Source: Planctomycetota bacterium
GTDB taxonomy: Bacteria; Planctomycetota; UBA8742; UBA2392
Direction of reading: 5' to 3'
DNA length: 64,000 bases
Assembly: GCA_016722065.1 (NCBI GenBank)
Contig: JADKGX010000001.1
Span: forward strand, 1,612,001 to 1,676,000
The first letter of the stretch is position 1; the number at the start of each line of letters is the position of its first letter. Positions 51,543 to 60,378 of this stretch are shown here, piece by piece. Position numbers and translations under genes: made by a program. Below the pieces are notes generated by a model. The model searched no databases and was not told where the DNA came from. It saw only the letters and a program-made list of their open reading frames with translations.

Positions 51543-51562
51543 GCCCGACAATCCTGTCGGGC
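51543..51562. repeat. palindromic repeat copy 1 (51.5 kb)
   Basis: GCCCGACAATCCTGTCGGGC: 8-bp stem, loop ATCC. First of six copies in the window; preceded by GGGTGG. Confidence 0.85.
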
Positions 51563-51603
51563 AACTGGCAGGGGCGCCGCCAACCAACGTCGCAGGGTGT
51601 AGC

Positions 51604-51621
51604 CCCGACAATCCTGTCGGG
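51604..51621. repeat. palindromic repeat copy 2 (51.6 kb)
   Basis: CCCGACAATCCTGTCGGG, same palindrome. With copy 1 it forms a 61-base direct repeat in which GCAACNGG-CAGGGGCGCC also recurs. Confidence 0.85.
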
Positions 51622-51738
51622 CAACGGGCAGGGGCGCCCACCGACCAGCCGGCCCCATGAAGTCGTCTGCCCCAAACCCTGGCGCCGGGCGAACTGGCTG
51701 GCCTATTTCCAAGTCGGGTTGCTATTCTCCGCGCCCCC

Positions 51739-53478
51739 ATGGCCGAATCGCCCGCCCAACTGCCAGCCACTGCAAGCCGCTGGTCGGTGCTTGAGAAAGC
51801 CTGGCTGCAGGCCCTGATTGTGGCCGTGGTGTACTTTACGGGCATGCTGTACTACCAGTGGGTGCCGGCGCCGGACTTTACCGGCGAAAAGGGCGGCGGC
51901 CTGCGCGCCAACGCCGTGGGGCTGCCTGACCCGGACACCTACTATCACATCAAGATGGGCTGGCTGTATTCCACCGGCGAGGTGCAGCAGGCCGGGGTGG
52001 ATTTTCACTGGACGCGCGAAAGCACCTGGCACGGCGCCTTCAGCGACAAAGACTATCTGTTCCATGTGTACCTTGCGCCCTTCAGCCGTCTGGCCGACGG
52101 CCCCGGAGACTTCGAGGGTCTGATTCTGGGTGCGCGCCTGGGCATTGCCCTGTTATCCACCCTGTTCGCCCTGGCCCTGTGGGGCTGTCTGCGCGCTTTT
52201 CGTGTGCGGCATGCCTGGCTGTACACGCTGCTGCTGACAGCCGCTGGCGGCAGTTACATTGTGTTTCGCGTCAACATGTGCCGCAGTTACATGATCAGCC
52301 TGGCGCTGGCCTGCATTGGTTGGGTGCTGCTGGTACGGCGCTGCAAGCTGCCGCTGTTTCTGCTGTGTGTCGTGTACACGCTAAGTTACACCGCCAGCCA
52401 TTTGATGCTGGCCATGCAGATCATTCGCATGGTCGTGGAGTTTGTCATTGGTGGCGATGCCGGCCGCAGCCGCAAACAGGACCTGAAAAGCAACCTGGCC
52501 CTGTGCGCCAGCATTGTGGCGGGCATTGCCCTTGGCTGCCTGTTGCACCCCCACCCGCGCGAGCTGGTCAGCCTGTGGTGGGTTCAGAACGTGGTGGTGC
52601 TGGCGCTTTCGCACCGTGATTCGATTGCCCCGGTGGTGGACAGCTTTGGCCAGTTCTTTGGCATTGGCAGCGATTACGTCAACGGCCCCGCGATTGCACT
52701 TGGCCGCGAACTGGAACCCCCGCTGGGCAGTTTCGTTGCCACCAGCGCGCCCGTACTTTGGGCCGGGCCGATGCTGCTGCCGCTGTTTTCGTCGTTTCTG
52801 GGCCACCGGCCTTCGCGCGCGGCATTGCTGACCGGCATCATGGCTGTTGTCTGGTTTGTGGCCTTCATGACCAACCAGCGCTTCATTGAATACGCCGCGC
52901 CTTTTTCGGTGCTGGCTTGCGGGCTGTGGATTCATGAGTTGCTGGCCTGCCCGGCCTATGCGGCGTGGCGACAGCGCCGGCCCGTGGTGGCGCGCGCGGT
53001 GCCGCTTTGCGGCGCGATCGTGGCACTGATTGCCACCGGGGCGATCTGGGTGGGGGCGGCCATCAACTATCGCAGCACCGACCGCGGCTTTGTAGCAGAG
53101 GCCGGCCAGTGGCTGCACGAGCACCCGGAATCGCACGGCAAGGTGGTGTGGCACGACCGCTGGGATGACTTTACCAAGCTGATTTTCTATGCCTCTGAGT
53201 GCGACTATCTGATTGGCCTGGACCCCACCTTCATGCTGGCCAAGGACCGTGCCCGCTATGAACAGTGGATGGACCTGTGCCGCGGCAAGCAGCGCGAGCT
53301 GGTCGACCCGATCCAGAACGACTTTGGCGCCAGTTACATCCTTTTCCGGCGCAGCAGCAGCGAGTATGCGTATTACCGCCTGACCGAAGAGGCCCGCGCC
53401 GGCCGCCTGCGGCTGTGCGTGCGGGCCGCCAATGATGACTGGAGCCTGTACGAGATTGTGAAGCAACCCAAGCCTTGA
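51739..53478 (+). CDS. GT-C-like polytopic membrane glycosyltransferase
   Basis: 579 residues with about eleven to twelve membrane segments (about 20-450) and a C-terminal soluble lobe (about 455-579). The first external loop holds DPDTYYHIKMG, an acidic motif at the site where STT3/PMT-type GT-C enzymes carry DxD/ExD, followed by DKDYLFHVYLAP. The soluble lobe, WLHEHPESHGKVVWHDRWDDF, is typical of many GT-C proteins. Probably sugar transfer from a lipid carrier. Its stop overlaps the start of the TPR gene (TTGA). Confidence 0.75.
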   Translation: MAESPAQLPATASRWSVLEKAWLQALIVAVVYFTGMLYYQWVPAPDFTGEKGGGLRANAVGLPDPDTYYHIKMGWLYSTGEVQQAGVDFHWTRESTWHGAFSDKDYLFHVYLAPFSRLADGPGDFEGLILGARLGIALLSTLFALALWGCLRAFRVRHAWLYTLLLTAAGGSYIVFRVNMCRSYMISLALACIGWVLLVRRCKLPLFLLCVVYTLSYTASHLMLAMQIIRMVVEFVIGGDAGRSRKQDLKSNLALCASIVAGIALGCLLHPHPRELVSLWWVQNVVVLALSHRDSIAPVVDSFGQFFGIGSDYVNGPAIALGRELEPPLGSFVATSAPVLWAGPMLLPLFSSFLGHRPSRAALLTGIMAVVWFVAFMTNQRFIEYAAPFSVLACGLWIHELLACPAYAAWRQRRPVVARAVPLCGAIVALIATGAIWVGAAINYRSTDRGFVAEAGQWLHEHPESHGKVVWHDRWDDFTKLIFYASECDYLIGLDPTFMLAKDRARYEQWMDLCRGKQRELVDPIQNDFGASYILFRRSSSEYAYYRLTEEARAGRLRLCVRAANDDWSLYEIVKQPKP

Positions 53479-54239
53479 GCCACAGCGTTGCGGGTACCGG
53501 GCCAACCGCCAACCAGCCAGGAAGTGCCTTGCCCAGCGCCGAAGAAATCTACAGGTTCCGCCACGCGCTGATGCGCCAGGCCGCCTACGACATGCAACTG
53601 CCCGCCGAACGCGCCCGCCTGCACGCGCTGGTGCTTGAACTGACCGAAAAGCAACTGGGCCAGGCCGACGCCGCGCTGGAACCCCTGGCCGCCGAACTGG
53701 CCGACCACGCCCGCAGCGCACGCGGCATCAAGCGCACCGGGCTGGTCGACGACGCCTATGTCAGCACCCGCGAGTTGCGCTTTCTGGCCCTGGCCCAGCG
53801 CAAAGCCCTGCGCGACCACAACCTGCCCGAGGCCATCCAGTTGGCGCGCCGCCAGGCCAGCATGCCCGAGGCCGAAGCGGACTACCGCTGCGACGCCAAC
53901 CTGAGGCTGGCAACGGCGCTGCGCATGGCCACGGATTTTGCAGCCGCCCTGGTTGCGGCCCAAAAGGCGCTGCAACTGGCGCCCGATGCGGCAGCACAGG
54001 GCGCGGCGCAGTTGGAACTTTCGGCCAACTTTCTGCGCCAGGGTAACCACGACGCCGCCGAACTAGCCGCCGAACAAGCCATGGAAATCGCCCGCGCGCT
54101 GCACGACACAAGGCTGGAAGCCGGGGCCCTGGCCACGCTGGGCAACCTGCGGCGCATGGGCGGCCGCACGGCTGAGGCGCAGTTGATTCTGCAGCGAGCC
54201 ATATCAGGTCGCCGCGGAAGCCAAAGCACCGGATATTGA
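53475..54239 (+). CDS. TPR protein, N-terminal part (frameshifted)
   Basis: First half of a TPR gene: IYRFRHALMRQAAYDMQLPAERARLHALV near the start is the STAND-ATPase-type cap shared with the gene at 36625, then TPR-like helices. The frame ends at 54239 because of a one-base insertion near 54214: the sequence ATATCAGGTC would read on as I-Q-V-A if one T were absent, and the other frame continues the TPR without loss to 55014. Start is TTG 53475, overlapping the upstream stop; in-frame TTG further on is possible. Confidence 0.75.
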   Translation: MSHSVAGTGPTANQPGSALPSAEEIYRFRHALMRQAAYDMQLPAERARLHALVLELTEKQLGQADAALEPLAAELADHARSARGIKRTGLVDDAYVSTRELRFLALAQRKALRDHNLPEAIQLARRQASMPEAEADYRCDANLRLATALRMATDFAAALVAAQKALQLAPDAAAQGAAQLELSANFLRQGNHDAAELAAEQAMEIARALHDTRLEAGALATLGNLRRMGGRTAEAQLILQRAISGRRGSQSTGY

Positions 54240-55014
54240 GGGCATCTCGCGCATTCACCTGGGCCACCTGCTGGGCATCAGCGGCCAGCCCCACAAGGCC
54301 CGTGAACACCTGGCCACGGCCCTGCGCCTGCTGGAGAAAACCGACCGCACCGTGCACCGCGTGGACGCCCTGAACTACCTGTTTGACCAGGCCTTTGAGC
54401 AAGGCCAGCTGATTGTGGCCGGCAAGTACCTGCAACAGGCGGAACAGATCGCGCGCGAGCTGGGCTATCGCGTCGGGCTGTCCCAGACCTGTATCTATAA
54501 GGCCATGCTGGAAGACGCCCGCGGCGACAAACCGGCCGCCCTGGCCGCGTTGCAGGAGGCCGCCTCGATTGCGCGTGAACTGGGTGACGACCGCAACTTG
54601 AGTGTCGCGCTGGGCAACCTGGGCAACGTGCAGCTTGAACAGGGCTATCTGCAAGGCGCAGAAGCTTCCTACCAGGAATCCGGCCTTTTGGCCCAGCGCA
54701 CAGGCAATGCCTATGCCCAGGCCCATGCCTGGTCCGGCGTGGCCCGGGTGCGACAAGCCCAGGGCAAACACCATGAAGCCTGGGGGCACTACGAACACGC
54801 CGTGCAGTTGATGGAACTTGCAGGCCTGCCGCGTGAAGTGCTGCGCCTGCAACGCAAGCTGGCCAGGGCGCAACAACAGGCCGGCGACATCCAGGCCGCG
54901 CGCAGCACGCTGCAACAGGTGCTGCAGGCCGCAACCAAAGCCGGCGACCACCCCGAACAAGCCGCAGCCCAGGAACAACTGGCAACCCTGGCAGCCCCCG
55001 GCCAGGCCCCGTAA
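54214..55014 (+). pseudogene. TPR protein, C-terminal part (frameshifted)
   Basis: Continuation of the gene above in another frame: AAEAKAPDIEGISRIHLGHLLG, then TPR units ALNYLFDQAFEQGQLIVAGKYLQQAEQIAREL, ALGNLGNVQLEQGYLQGAEASYQESG. It has no start of its own at the shift; the first in-frame candidates lie at GTG 54352. Together 53475-55014 would be about 512 residues. Either a genuine frameshift mutation or an assembly error. Confidence 0.7.
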
Positions 55015-55131
55015 CCAGAACGTGCAAGGACCCAGCCGGGCCCGCACTAGTGCCAAGGGCCTTTGCGTGCTTTCCTATGCCTTGTGCTGGCTGCGCAACA
55101 TGTTGAAAAACTCACCGGCAAGCCGCGCCTG

Positions 55132-57018
55132 ATGGCGTGGCTGCTGGTGCTGCTATCGGGGCCCTTGATTGCCCTTTCGCAGCACCCGGCCAACGTGCCC
55201 TTGCTGGGGCTGGTCGGGCTGGTGCCCTTGTTTCTGGTTCTGCCGCATCTTTCGCGCGGGGGTGCCTGGCTGGCGGGCTGGGTGGTCGGCCTGTGTTACT
55301 TCTGGGGCGACATGTGGTGGCTGGGCCAGATGGTCACCGACCCCGGCAAGGAATGGATCATCTTTGCCATGTTCGCCTTTGTGGCCACGGTGATGGCGGC
55401 CTACTGGGGCGTGGCCGCCATGGCCACGCGCTGGTTGATGACGCGGCGCGCCGGGGCGCTGATTCTTGCCGTGCCCCTGGTCTGGCTGGGCATTGAATAC
55501 ATGCACGAGTTCAACACCCCCGCGCCCTACCCCTGGCTGCCGCTGGGCATGGCCATTACCGAACTTTCGCTGTTTCTGCAAACCGCCGACATCTTTGGCC
55601 AGTACGGGCTTACGCTGGCCGTGGTGCTGACCAACCTGGGCATTGCCCGCACACTGGAATTGCGGCCTGAAACCGGCCGCCTGGGGCTGCGCAAGCAGGG
55701 TGCGGGCCGCATCGCCCTGCCGGTGGCTGCGGCGCTGGTGCTGGCAAGCGGCAGCGTGTACGGGTTCTTTCGCGCCCAGACACTGGAAGCAGACGAAGCC
55801 CCCGACGGCCCGGTGATTGCCCTGGTGCAGGGCAACCTGTCGCAAGAGGTCAAGGTGGGCACGGGTGCGGAGCGCCGCAAGCGCATCGTCGAAAGCTACA
55901 GCGAGCACATGGAGCTTTCCCAGCAGGCCGCGCGACAGCATGCCGAGTTGATCTGCTGGGCCGAAACCATGCTGTTTGGCGGCGCCACGCGCGACGGGCT
56001 GGACCGCCTGGCGCCACAGGATTCGGCGCTGTTCTTTGACAAGGGCGTGCCCTCGCGCAAGTTGCTGCAACCCAGCAACCTGATCAGCGCCACGCGCCAG
56101 CACAACACCAGCATTGCAGAAAACTTTCGCGCCCGGCTGGCCTATGAAATCCAGACCCCCATGCTGGTCGGCGCAATCACCGACATTCCGGCCGAGGAAC
56201 AGGACATCGACTGGAAGAAGCCAACCTATGATTCGCGGGTGTACAACACCTCCATGCTGTTTGACGGACAGGGCCGCGTCTCGGACAGCTACGACAAGCG
56301 CTACCTGGTGCCCGGCGGCGAGTACGTGCCACTGGAACACGTGGGGCTGGTACGCGCGATCGTGGAATATTACAGCGAAGGCCTGCAGGGCGCGGTCAGC
56401 CGCGTTGAGCCCGGCCGCCGTCTGACAACCTTCCGGCTGCCCAGCCAGACCCCGCGCCTGGAGGGCCGCGACTGGGCCTTTACCTCAACCATCTGCTACG
56501 AATACGCCTGGCCGGGCTGCTACGCTGAGCTGCACGAAAAACCCGCCCGCTACCCCGATTTTCACGTCAACATCAGCAACGAAGGCTGGTTCAAGCAAAG
56601 CGCAGAACTGGACCAGGCCATGGAGTTCTGCCGCCTGCGCTGCATTGAAAACCGCATGCCCATGGTGCGCGCCACCAATACCGGCATCAGCGCCCACATT
56701 GACGCCCTGGGCCGCACCCGCGAAGTCTTGACGGTGGACGGCAAAGACCGCGAAGTGAAGGGCCTGCTGCTGGTGCAACCAGCGGTTTTGAAGAACCCCC
56801 AACCCACAATGTTTGTCGCCGGCGCGGGTTGGGCGCTGGCGCAACTGGCCTTATGGTTTACGGTTGGCATTCTGGGGCTGATGGCCGCCGGGCGGGTCCA
56901 CGAGATCCGGCACCGGCGTCGCGGCCGAAAAGCACAAGCCGCCCAGGACAAAGCCAACACCAGCATGCGCAACAAGGCAAACGACACCGCGTCCCAGACC
57001 CCGCAGGCCCAGGCATGA
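55132..57018 (+). CDS. lnt: apolipoprotein N-acyltransferase
   Basis: 628 residues from ATG 55132 (TTG 55063 is an alternative). Adds the third acyl chain to lipoproteins at the outer face of the inner membrane. About six to eight membrane segments, then the CN-hydrolase domain: catalytic Glu278 in CWAETMLFG, Lys389 in DKRYLVPGGEYVP, Cys455 in STICYEYAWPG. A C-terminal membrane segment and a basic tail follow. An ATGA overlap couples it to the next gene. The many lipoproteins of the window are its natural clients. Confidence 0.93.
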   Translation: MAWLLVLLSGPLIALSQHPANVPLLGLVGLVPLFLVLPHLSRGGAWLAGWVVGLCYFWGDMWWLGQMVTDPGKEWIIFAMFAFVATVMAAYWGVAAMATRWLMTRRAGALILAVPLVWLGIEYMHEFNTPAPYPWLPLGMAITELSLFLQTADIFGQYGLTLAVVLTNLGIARTLELRPETGRLGLRKQGAGRIALPVAAALVLASGSVYGFFRAQTLEADEAPDGPVIALVQGNLSQEVKVGTGAERRKRIVESYSEHMELSQQAARQHAELICWAETMLFGGATRDGLDRLAPQDSALFFDKGVPSRKLLQPSNLISATRQHNTSIAENFRARLAYEIQTPMLVGAITDIPAEEQDIDWKKPTYDSRVYNTSMLFDGQGRVSDSYDKRYLVPGGEYVPLEHVGLVRAIVEYYSEGLQGAVSRVEPGRRLTTFRLPSQTPRLEGRDWAFTSTICYEYAWPGCYAELHEKPARYPDFHVNISNEGWFKQSAELDQAMEFCRLRCIENRMPMVRATNTGISAHIDALGRTREVLTVDGKDREVKGLLLVQPAVLKNPQPTMFVAGAGWALAQLALWFTVGILGLMAAGRVHEIRHRRRGRKAQAAQDKANTSMRNKANDTASQTPQAQA

Positions 57019-58253
57019 AAACGCTGGCCTGGCTTGTGGTTGTCTTGGTCGCCCTGGCCTGGCACCAGGGCGTGGCGGCACAAGAGGAACCCAAGGGCCC
57101 GCCCAGCACGGCGCGGGCGCTGGCGGCCCTGCCCTATCTTTCCAGCACCGTGCCTGAGCAACGCGTCAAGGCCGAGAAGATCCTTGAGGCCGCGGCACCG
57201 GGCAGCTTTGACAAGCTGGTCGAGGAACTACCGCGCCAGTCGCGCCAGGGGCGCGAAATCCTGCTGCGCATTCTTGCCAACACCAGCCATGGCGGCCGGG
57301 TGCGACTGTGTGTGGACACCCTGACCCGCCAGGAAGCCCAGCGCGTGGAACGCGTGATTGCCGTTCGCGCCCTGGAATCAACAGACACCAACCTGCTGCT
57401 GGACACCCTGCTGGAAAGGCTGCGCCAGAAGGGGCTGGAGGCTTACGCCCGGTCCCAGTGCCAGATTCTGCTGGGCCACATTCCGGGCGCGCGCGCCCAG
57501 GGGCAAATCGAGCAATTCCTGCTTGAGGCCAAAGACTCGCCCATGGAATCCGCCAGGCTGGAAGTAGCGCTGCTGCGCTCGATTCTGCAAAGCGGTGCGT
57601 CCGAACCAGCCTGGACGCGCTGGCAGCGGCGTCGGCCCGAAGGCCCGCGCTGCACCCTGCGCGAGCTGCGTGACGCGCTGGCTGCGCTGGCCCGCCCGAC
57701 AGCCCTGGAACGCCTGGAGGCCGAAGCCCGGCTGGCCGAACTGGTGCAGGGCAACGTGCTGGTGCTGCTGGCCATGGCCGGCAGCAGCTATGCAGAGCGC
57801 GCGGCATTCGGCCTGGGGGCCGTGCGACGCGTAGTGCCCGAAAGCATGCAGTTGTCCACGCTGGCGGCGATGCTGGACCTGGTTTCGTCGGCGGAACAGG
57901 ATATCGCCCTGCTGGCCATTGATGTCGCCGTGGCATGCGCCCCGCCCACGCCCGAGGAGCTTGACCTGCTGCGCCCCATGTGCAGCGCCGACGCCGTGGC
58001 CCGCCTGGAATCCGTTATCCAGGGGCTGGGGCGCGGCGGCAACCTGGCCGAGTTGCGCAAGCGCCACGCCCGCATCAGTGCCGAGCTGCGCCCGCTGCTG
58101 CAACGCAAGGGTGCCCTGGACCCGCAAGCCCGGGCCATAGGACGCGACCTGGCCCAGGTGCGCGCCCAACTGGATTACGTCGAGACCGCATGGCGCGAAG
58201 GCTGGCAGCGCGAGTTTGAATCTGAGGTGCTGGGCACCGGGCGGGCTTCCTGA
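57015..58253 (+). CDS. secreted HEAT-like repeat protein, unknown function
   Basis: 412 residues; ATG 57015 overlaps the lnt stop (ATGA). Signal peptide (TLAWLVVVLVALAWHQGVAA), then helical repeats with HEAT/Armadillo character (LLLDTLLERLRQKGLEAYAR; LEVALLRSILQS). Highly Ala/Leu/Arg-rich. It ends where the Eis-like gene begins (TGATG), so all four genes likely form one operon. No family named. Confidence 0.8.
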   Translation: MKTLAWLVVVLVALAWHQGVAAQEEPKGPPSTARALAALPYLSSTVPEQRVKAEKILEAAAPGSFDKLVEELPRQSRQGREILLRILANTSHGGRVRLCVDTLTRQEAQRVERVIAVRALESTDTNLLLDTLLERLRQKGLEAYARSQCQILLGHIPGARAQGQIEQFLLEAKDSPMESARLEVALLRSILQSGASEPAWTRWQRRRPEGPRCTLRELRDALAALARPTALERLEAEARLAELVQGNVLVLLAMAGSSYAERAAFGLGAVRRVVPESMQLSTLAAMLDLVSSAEQDIALLAIDVAVACAPPTPEELDLLRPMCSADAVARLESVIQGLGRGGNLAELRKRHARISAELRPLLQRKGALDPQARAIGRDLAQVRAQLDYVETAWREGWQREFESEVLGTGRAS

Positions 58254-59437
58254 TGGCCAACCTGCCAAGATATGGCCGCCCCGACGGCGACGCCGACATG
58301 CGCGCCTATGCCCAACTTGTGGCCGCCACCTTTGCCGGCGACCCCGAACTGATGCAGGGCTGGGTACGCGATATGGGCGCCCCCGCCGTGCGCGTGCTGC
58401 GCGACGGCAACCAGTTGGCAGCCGGCATGACGGTGTTTGCCATGGGCCAGTACTTTGGCGGCCGGGCCGTGCCCTGCTGGGGCCTGGCCGGGGTGGTGAT
58501 TCCAGCCCACAGCCGCGCCCGCGGCCTGGGCCGCGAACTGCTGACAACCAACCTGCGCGAACAGGCCCAAAGCGGGCCGCCGATTGCATCGCTGTACCCG
58601 GCCAGCGTGGCCCTGTACCGCAAGTTCGGTTATGGCCACGGCGGCCTTCGCGCCGCAGCCAGCTTTCGCGCGCTGGACGTACCAGCCGGCAAAGCCGTGC
58701 TGCAAGCCCGCCCGTTGCAGGCCGCCGATTGGCCCACCGTGCGCGCATTGTACGCCGCAGCCCACGGCCACGAAAACGGGCCCCTGGAACGCAACAGTGA
58801 ACTGTGGGAGCGCCAGCGCCGTGTCAGCCAGGGTGTGCTGTTGCAGGGCATGCTGCTGGAAAACGCCGGCAAGCCCGAGGGCTACCTGGTGTACACGCTG
58901 GCGCGAGCGCCCGGCGTCATGCGCCTGCAGATGCACGTGCGCGACTGGGCCTGCACCACGCCCGCGGCATTGCAGACGCTGCTGGCATTGCTGCACACCC
59001 AGCGCAGCGTGGTTGACGACATTCACTTGCAGGTATCGGTGTCGGATCCGCTGGTGGCCGCGCTGCTGCACGACCAGACCCTGCGGCTGGGCCCGCAGCA
59101 GATGTGGATGCTGCGCATTGTGCGCGTCAAAGACGCCCTGGAAGCCCGCGGCTGGCCGGCCCTTGGTGCCAGCGCCGACTTTCAGGTGATCGACGAGCAG
59201 CTCAAGGTCAACGCCGCGACATGGCGCCTGGCAGTCAAGGACGGCGTGGCGCGCCTGGGCAAGGGTGGCAAGGCCGCACCGCAGTTGCACATTCGCGGGC
59301 TGGCGCAGTTGTATTCCGGCCTGTCAACGCCCGCACAGTTGCGCGTGGCCGGATTGCTGCAGGGCAGCAGCAAGCACGACGCCGCGTTGGCCGCACTGTT
59401 TGCGGGCCCCGCACCCTGGATGCCGGATTACTTCTAG
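58253..59437 (+). CDS. Eis-like GNAT N-acetyltransferase
   Basis: 394 residues. Two tandem GNAT-like lobes and an SCP2-like C-terminal lobe, as in Eis. GNAT core: GLAGVVIPAHSRARGLGRELL, then SLYPASVALYRKFGYG, the Eis signature. The protein ends PDYF: in Mycobacterium Eis the free carboxyl of the terminal Phe acts as base, and this one also ends in Phe. Its start overlaps the upstream stop. Substrate (aminoglycoside, polyamine or peptide) cannot be told. Confidence 0.9.
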   Translation: MANLPRYGRPDGDADMRAYAQLVAATFAGDPELMQGWVRDMGAPAVRVLRDGNQLAAGMTVFAMGQYFGGRAVPCWGLAGVVIPAHSRARGLGRELLTTNLREQAQSGPPIASLYPASVALYRKFGYGHGGLRAAASFRALDVPAGKAVLQARPLQAADWPTVRALYAAAHGHENGPLERNSELWERQRRVSQGVLLQGMLLENAGKPEGYLVYTLARAPGVMRLQMHVRDWACTTPAALQTLLALLHTQRSVVDDIHLQVSVSDPLVAALLHDQTLRLGPQQMWMLRIVRVKDALEARGWPALGASADFQVIDEQLKVNAATWRLAVKDGVARLGKGGKAAPQLHIRGLAQLYSGLSTPAQLRVAGLLQGSSKHDAALAALFAGPAPWMPDYF

Positions 59438-59450
59438 ACCCCGGGGCGCC

Positions 59451-59693
59451 ATGACCATCTACGTTCATATCTGGAAGAGTGCGGAGACGCCCCAGGCCGT
59501 GGACTATTCCTTCAGCCCCGAAGACGGCGTGGTCGGCGTGCTGCGTATTACCCGCGCCACCGGCGATATGAACCTGTGCCAACCCTGCCCCGGCGACGAA
59601 ACCAACACCATCTACCAATGCGCCTGCAAAGCCGTATGGAACCACTGGGCCGTCGGCAACTACCCCCAAACCACCAAGTACATCTACGGCTGA
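59451..59693 (+). CDS. small Cys-rich protein
   Basis: 80 residues from ATG 59451, 13 bases after the Eis-like gene, in its operon. Acidic N-terminus MTIYVHIWKSAETPQAVDYSF, then LRITRATGDMNL-CQPC and QCACKAVW: four Cys in CxxC/CxC spacing, compatible with metal binding or disulfides. End is TKYIYG. No family recognised. Codon use matches the neighbours. Confidence 0.65.
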   Translation: MTIYVHIWKSAETPQAVDYSFSPEDGVVGVLRITRATGDMNLCQPCPGDETNTIYQCACKAVWNHWAVGNYPQTTKYIYG

Positions 59694-59766
59694 ACCAGCG
59701 GCCCAAGCAAGGCCAGGCAACCCAGCAGGGCGGCATTGGCAAGCGTACCTATGTGTGCAAAAGGCG

Positions 59767-59896
59767 CCCCAGCCCGGCCCGCAAGGGCGGGGGCGACGGC
59801 AACTTGATGAATCAATTCAAGGCAACGGCGTTTAACCACGGATGACACGGATCTGCGCTGGGTGACATTTGGGTGGGCCCGACAATCTTGTCGGGC
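59767..59896 (+). repeat. long direct repeat, copy A
   Basis: Starts CCCCAGCCC-GGCCCGCAAGGG, contains GATGAATCAATTCAAGG, CCACGGAT, GCGCTGGG and ends with the GCCCGACAATCTTGTCGGGC palindrome. Copy B at 59951 matches closely. Confidence 0.85.
59877..59896. repeat. palindromic repeat copy 3
   Basis: GCCCGACAATCTTGTCGGGC, loop ATCT (one change from the other loop). It closes direct repeat copy A. Confidence 0.85.
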
Positions 59897-59950
59897 AGGC
59901 CGACCAAGGGCGGGGATAAACCCCGCCCCTACAAACGCCGACGCCATGCA

Positions 59951-60092
59951 CCCCAGCCCCGCCCGCAAGGGCGGGGGCGACGGCAACTTGATGAATCAAT
60001 TCAAGGCCACGGCGTTCAGCCACGGATCAACACGGATCAGCGCTGGGTGGCATTTGGGTGGCATTTGGGTAGGCCCGACAATCCTGTCGGGC
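59951..60092 (+). repeat. long direct repeat, copy B
   Basis: Near-identical to copy A, but with a tandem duplication of GGTGGCATTTG near the end, and closed by the ATCC-loop palindrome at 60073. Confidence 0.85.
60073..60092. repeat. palindromic repeat copy 4
   Basis: GCCCGACAATCCTGTCGGGC, preceded by GGGTAG rather than GGGTGG. Confidence 0.85.
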
Positions 60093-60182
60093 TGCTTTGG
60101 CTGGCGTGCCTATGGGTGTCAACGGTACCGCCGTCCCCAGCCTTGCGGCTGGGGCTGCAACGGCTGGGTGGCATTTGGGTGG

Positions 60183-60202
60183 GCCCGACAATCCTGTCGG
60201 GC
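60183..60202. repeat. palindromic repeat copy 5
   Basis: GCCCGACAATCCTGTCGGGC, preceded by GGGTGG and followed by TGGCCGACC. Confidence 0.85.
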
Positions 60203-60256
60203 TGGCCGACCATGGCCGGGATAAACCCCGCCCCTACAACCCCATTTTTTGGGTGG

Positions 60257-60276
60257 GCCCGACAATCTTGTCGGGC
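60257..60276. repeat. palindromic repeat copy 6
   Basis: GCCCGACAATCTTGTCGGGC, preceded by TTTTTTGGGTGG. Confidence 0.85.
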
Positions 60277-60378
60277 GGCTTTGCTGGATGGGACGGCCTG
60301 GCCTGGCGACAAGTGACTACACCCCATGACAGCGCATAAGCCCTTGCTATGATTCCCGCCGTTGCACAGGAGATCGTT

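Larger units (their letters stand above)
51306..51738 (+). other. 433-base repeat-bearing intergenic region
   Basis: Divergent promoters of the tRNA-binding operon and the GT-C gene are expected here but were not recognised. Two copies of the GCCCGACAATCCTGTCGGGC palindrome (51543 and 51604) with a shared GGCAACNGG...CAGGGGCGCC tail fill the middle. Confidence 0.55.
59694..60378 (+). other. 685-base repeat-rich intergenic region before nuoI
   Basis: Made of two long near-identical direct repeats (59767-59896 and 59951-60092), each holding a CCACGGAT-type segment and ending in the palindromic repeat, plus further palindrome copies (60183, 60257). Only the last 100 bases can act as nuoI leader. 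No gene seen. Confidence 0.75.

Noticed and set aside
57378..58748. 456-codon minus-strand frame
   Set aside because: Shadow across the HEAT-like and Eis-like genes, Arg/Pro-rich.
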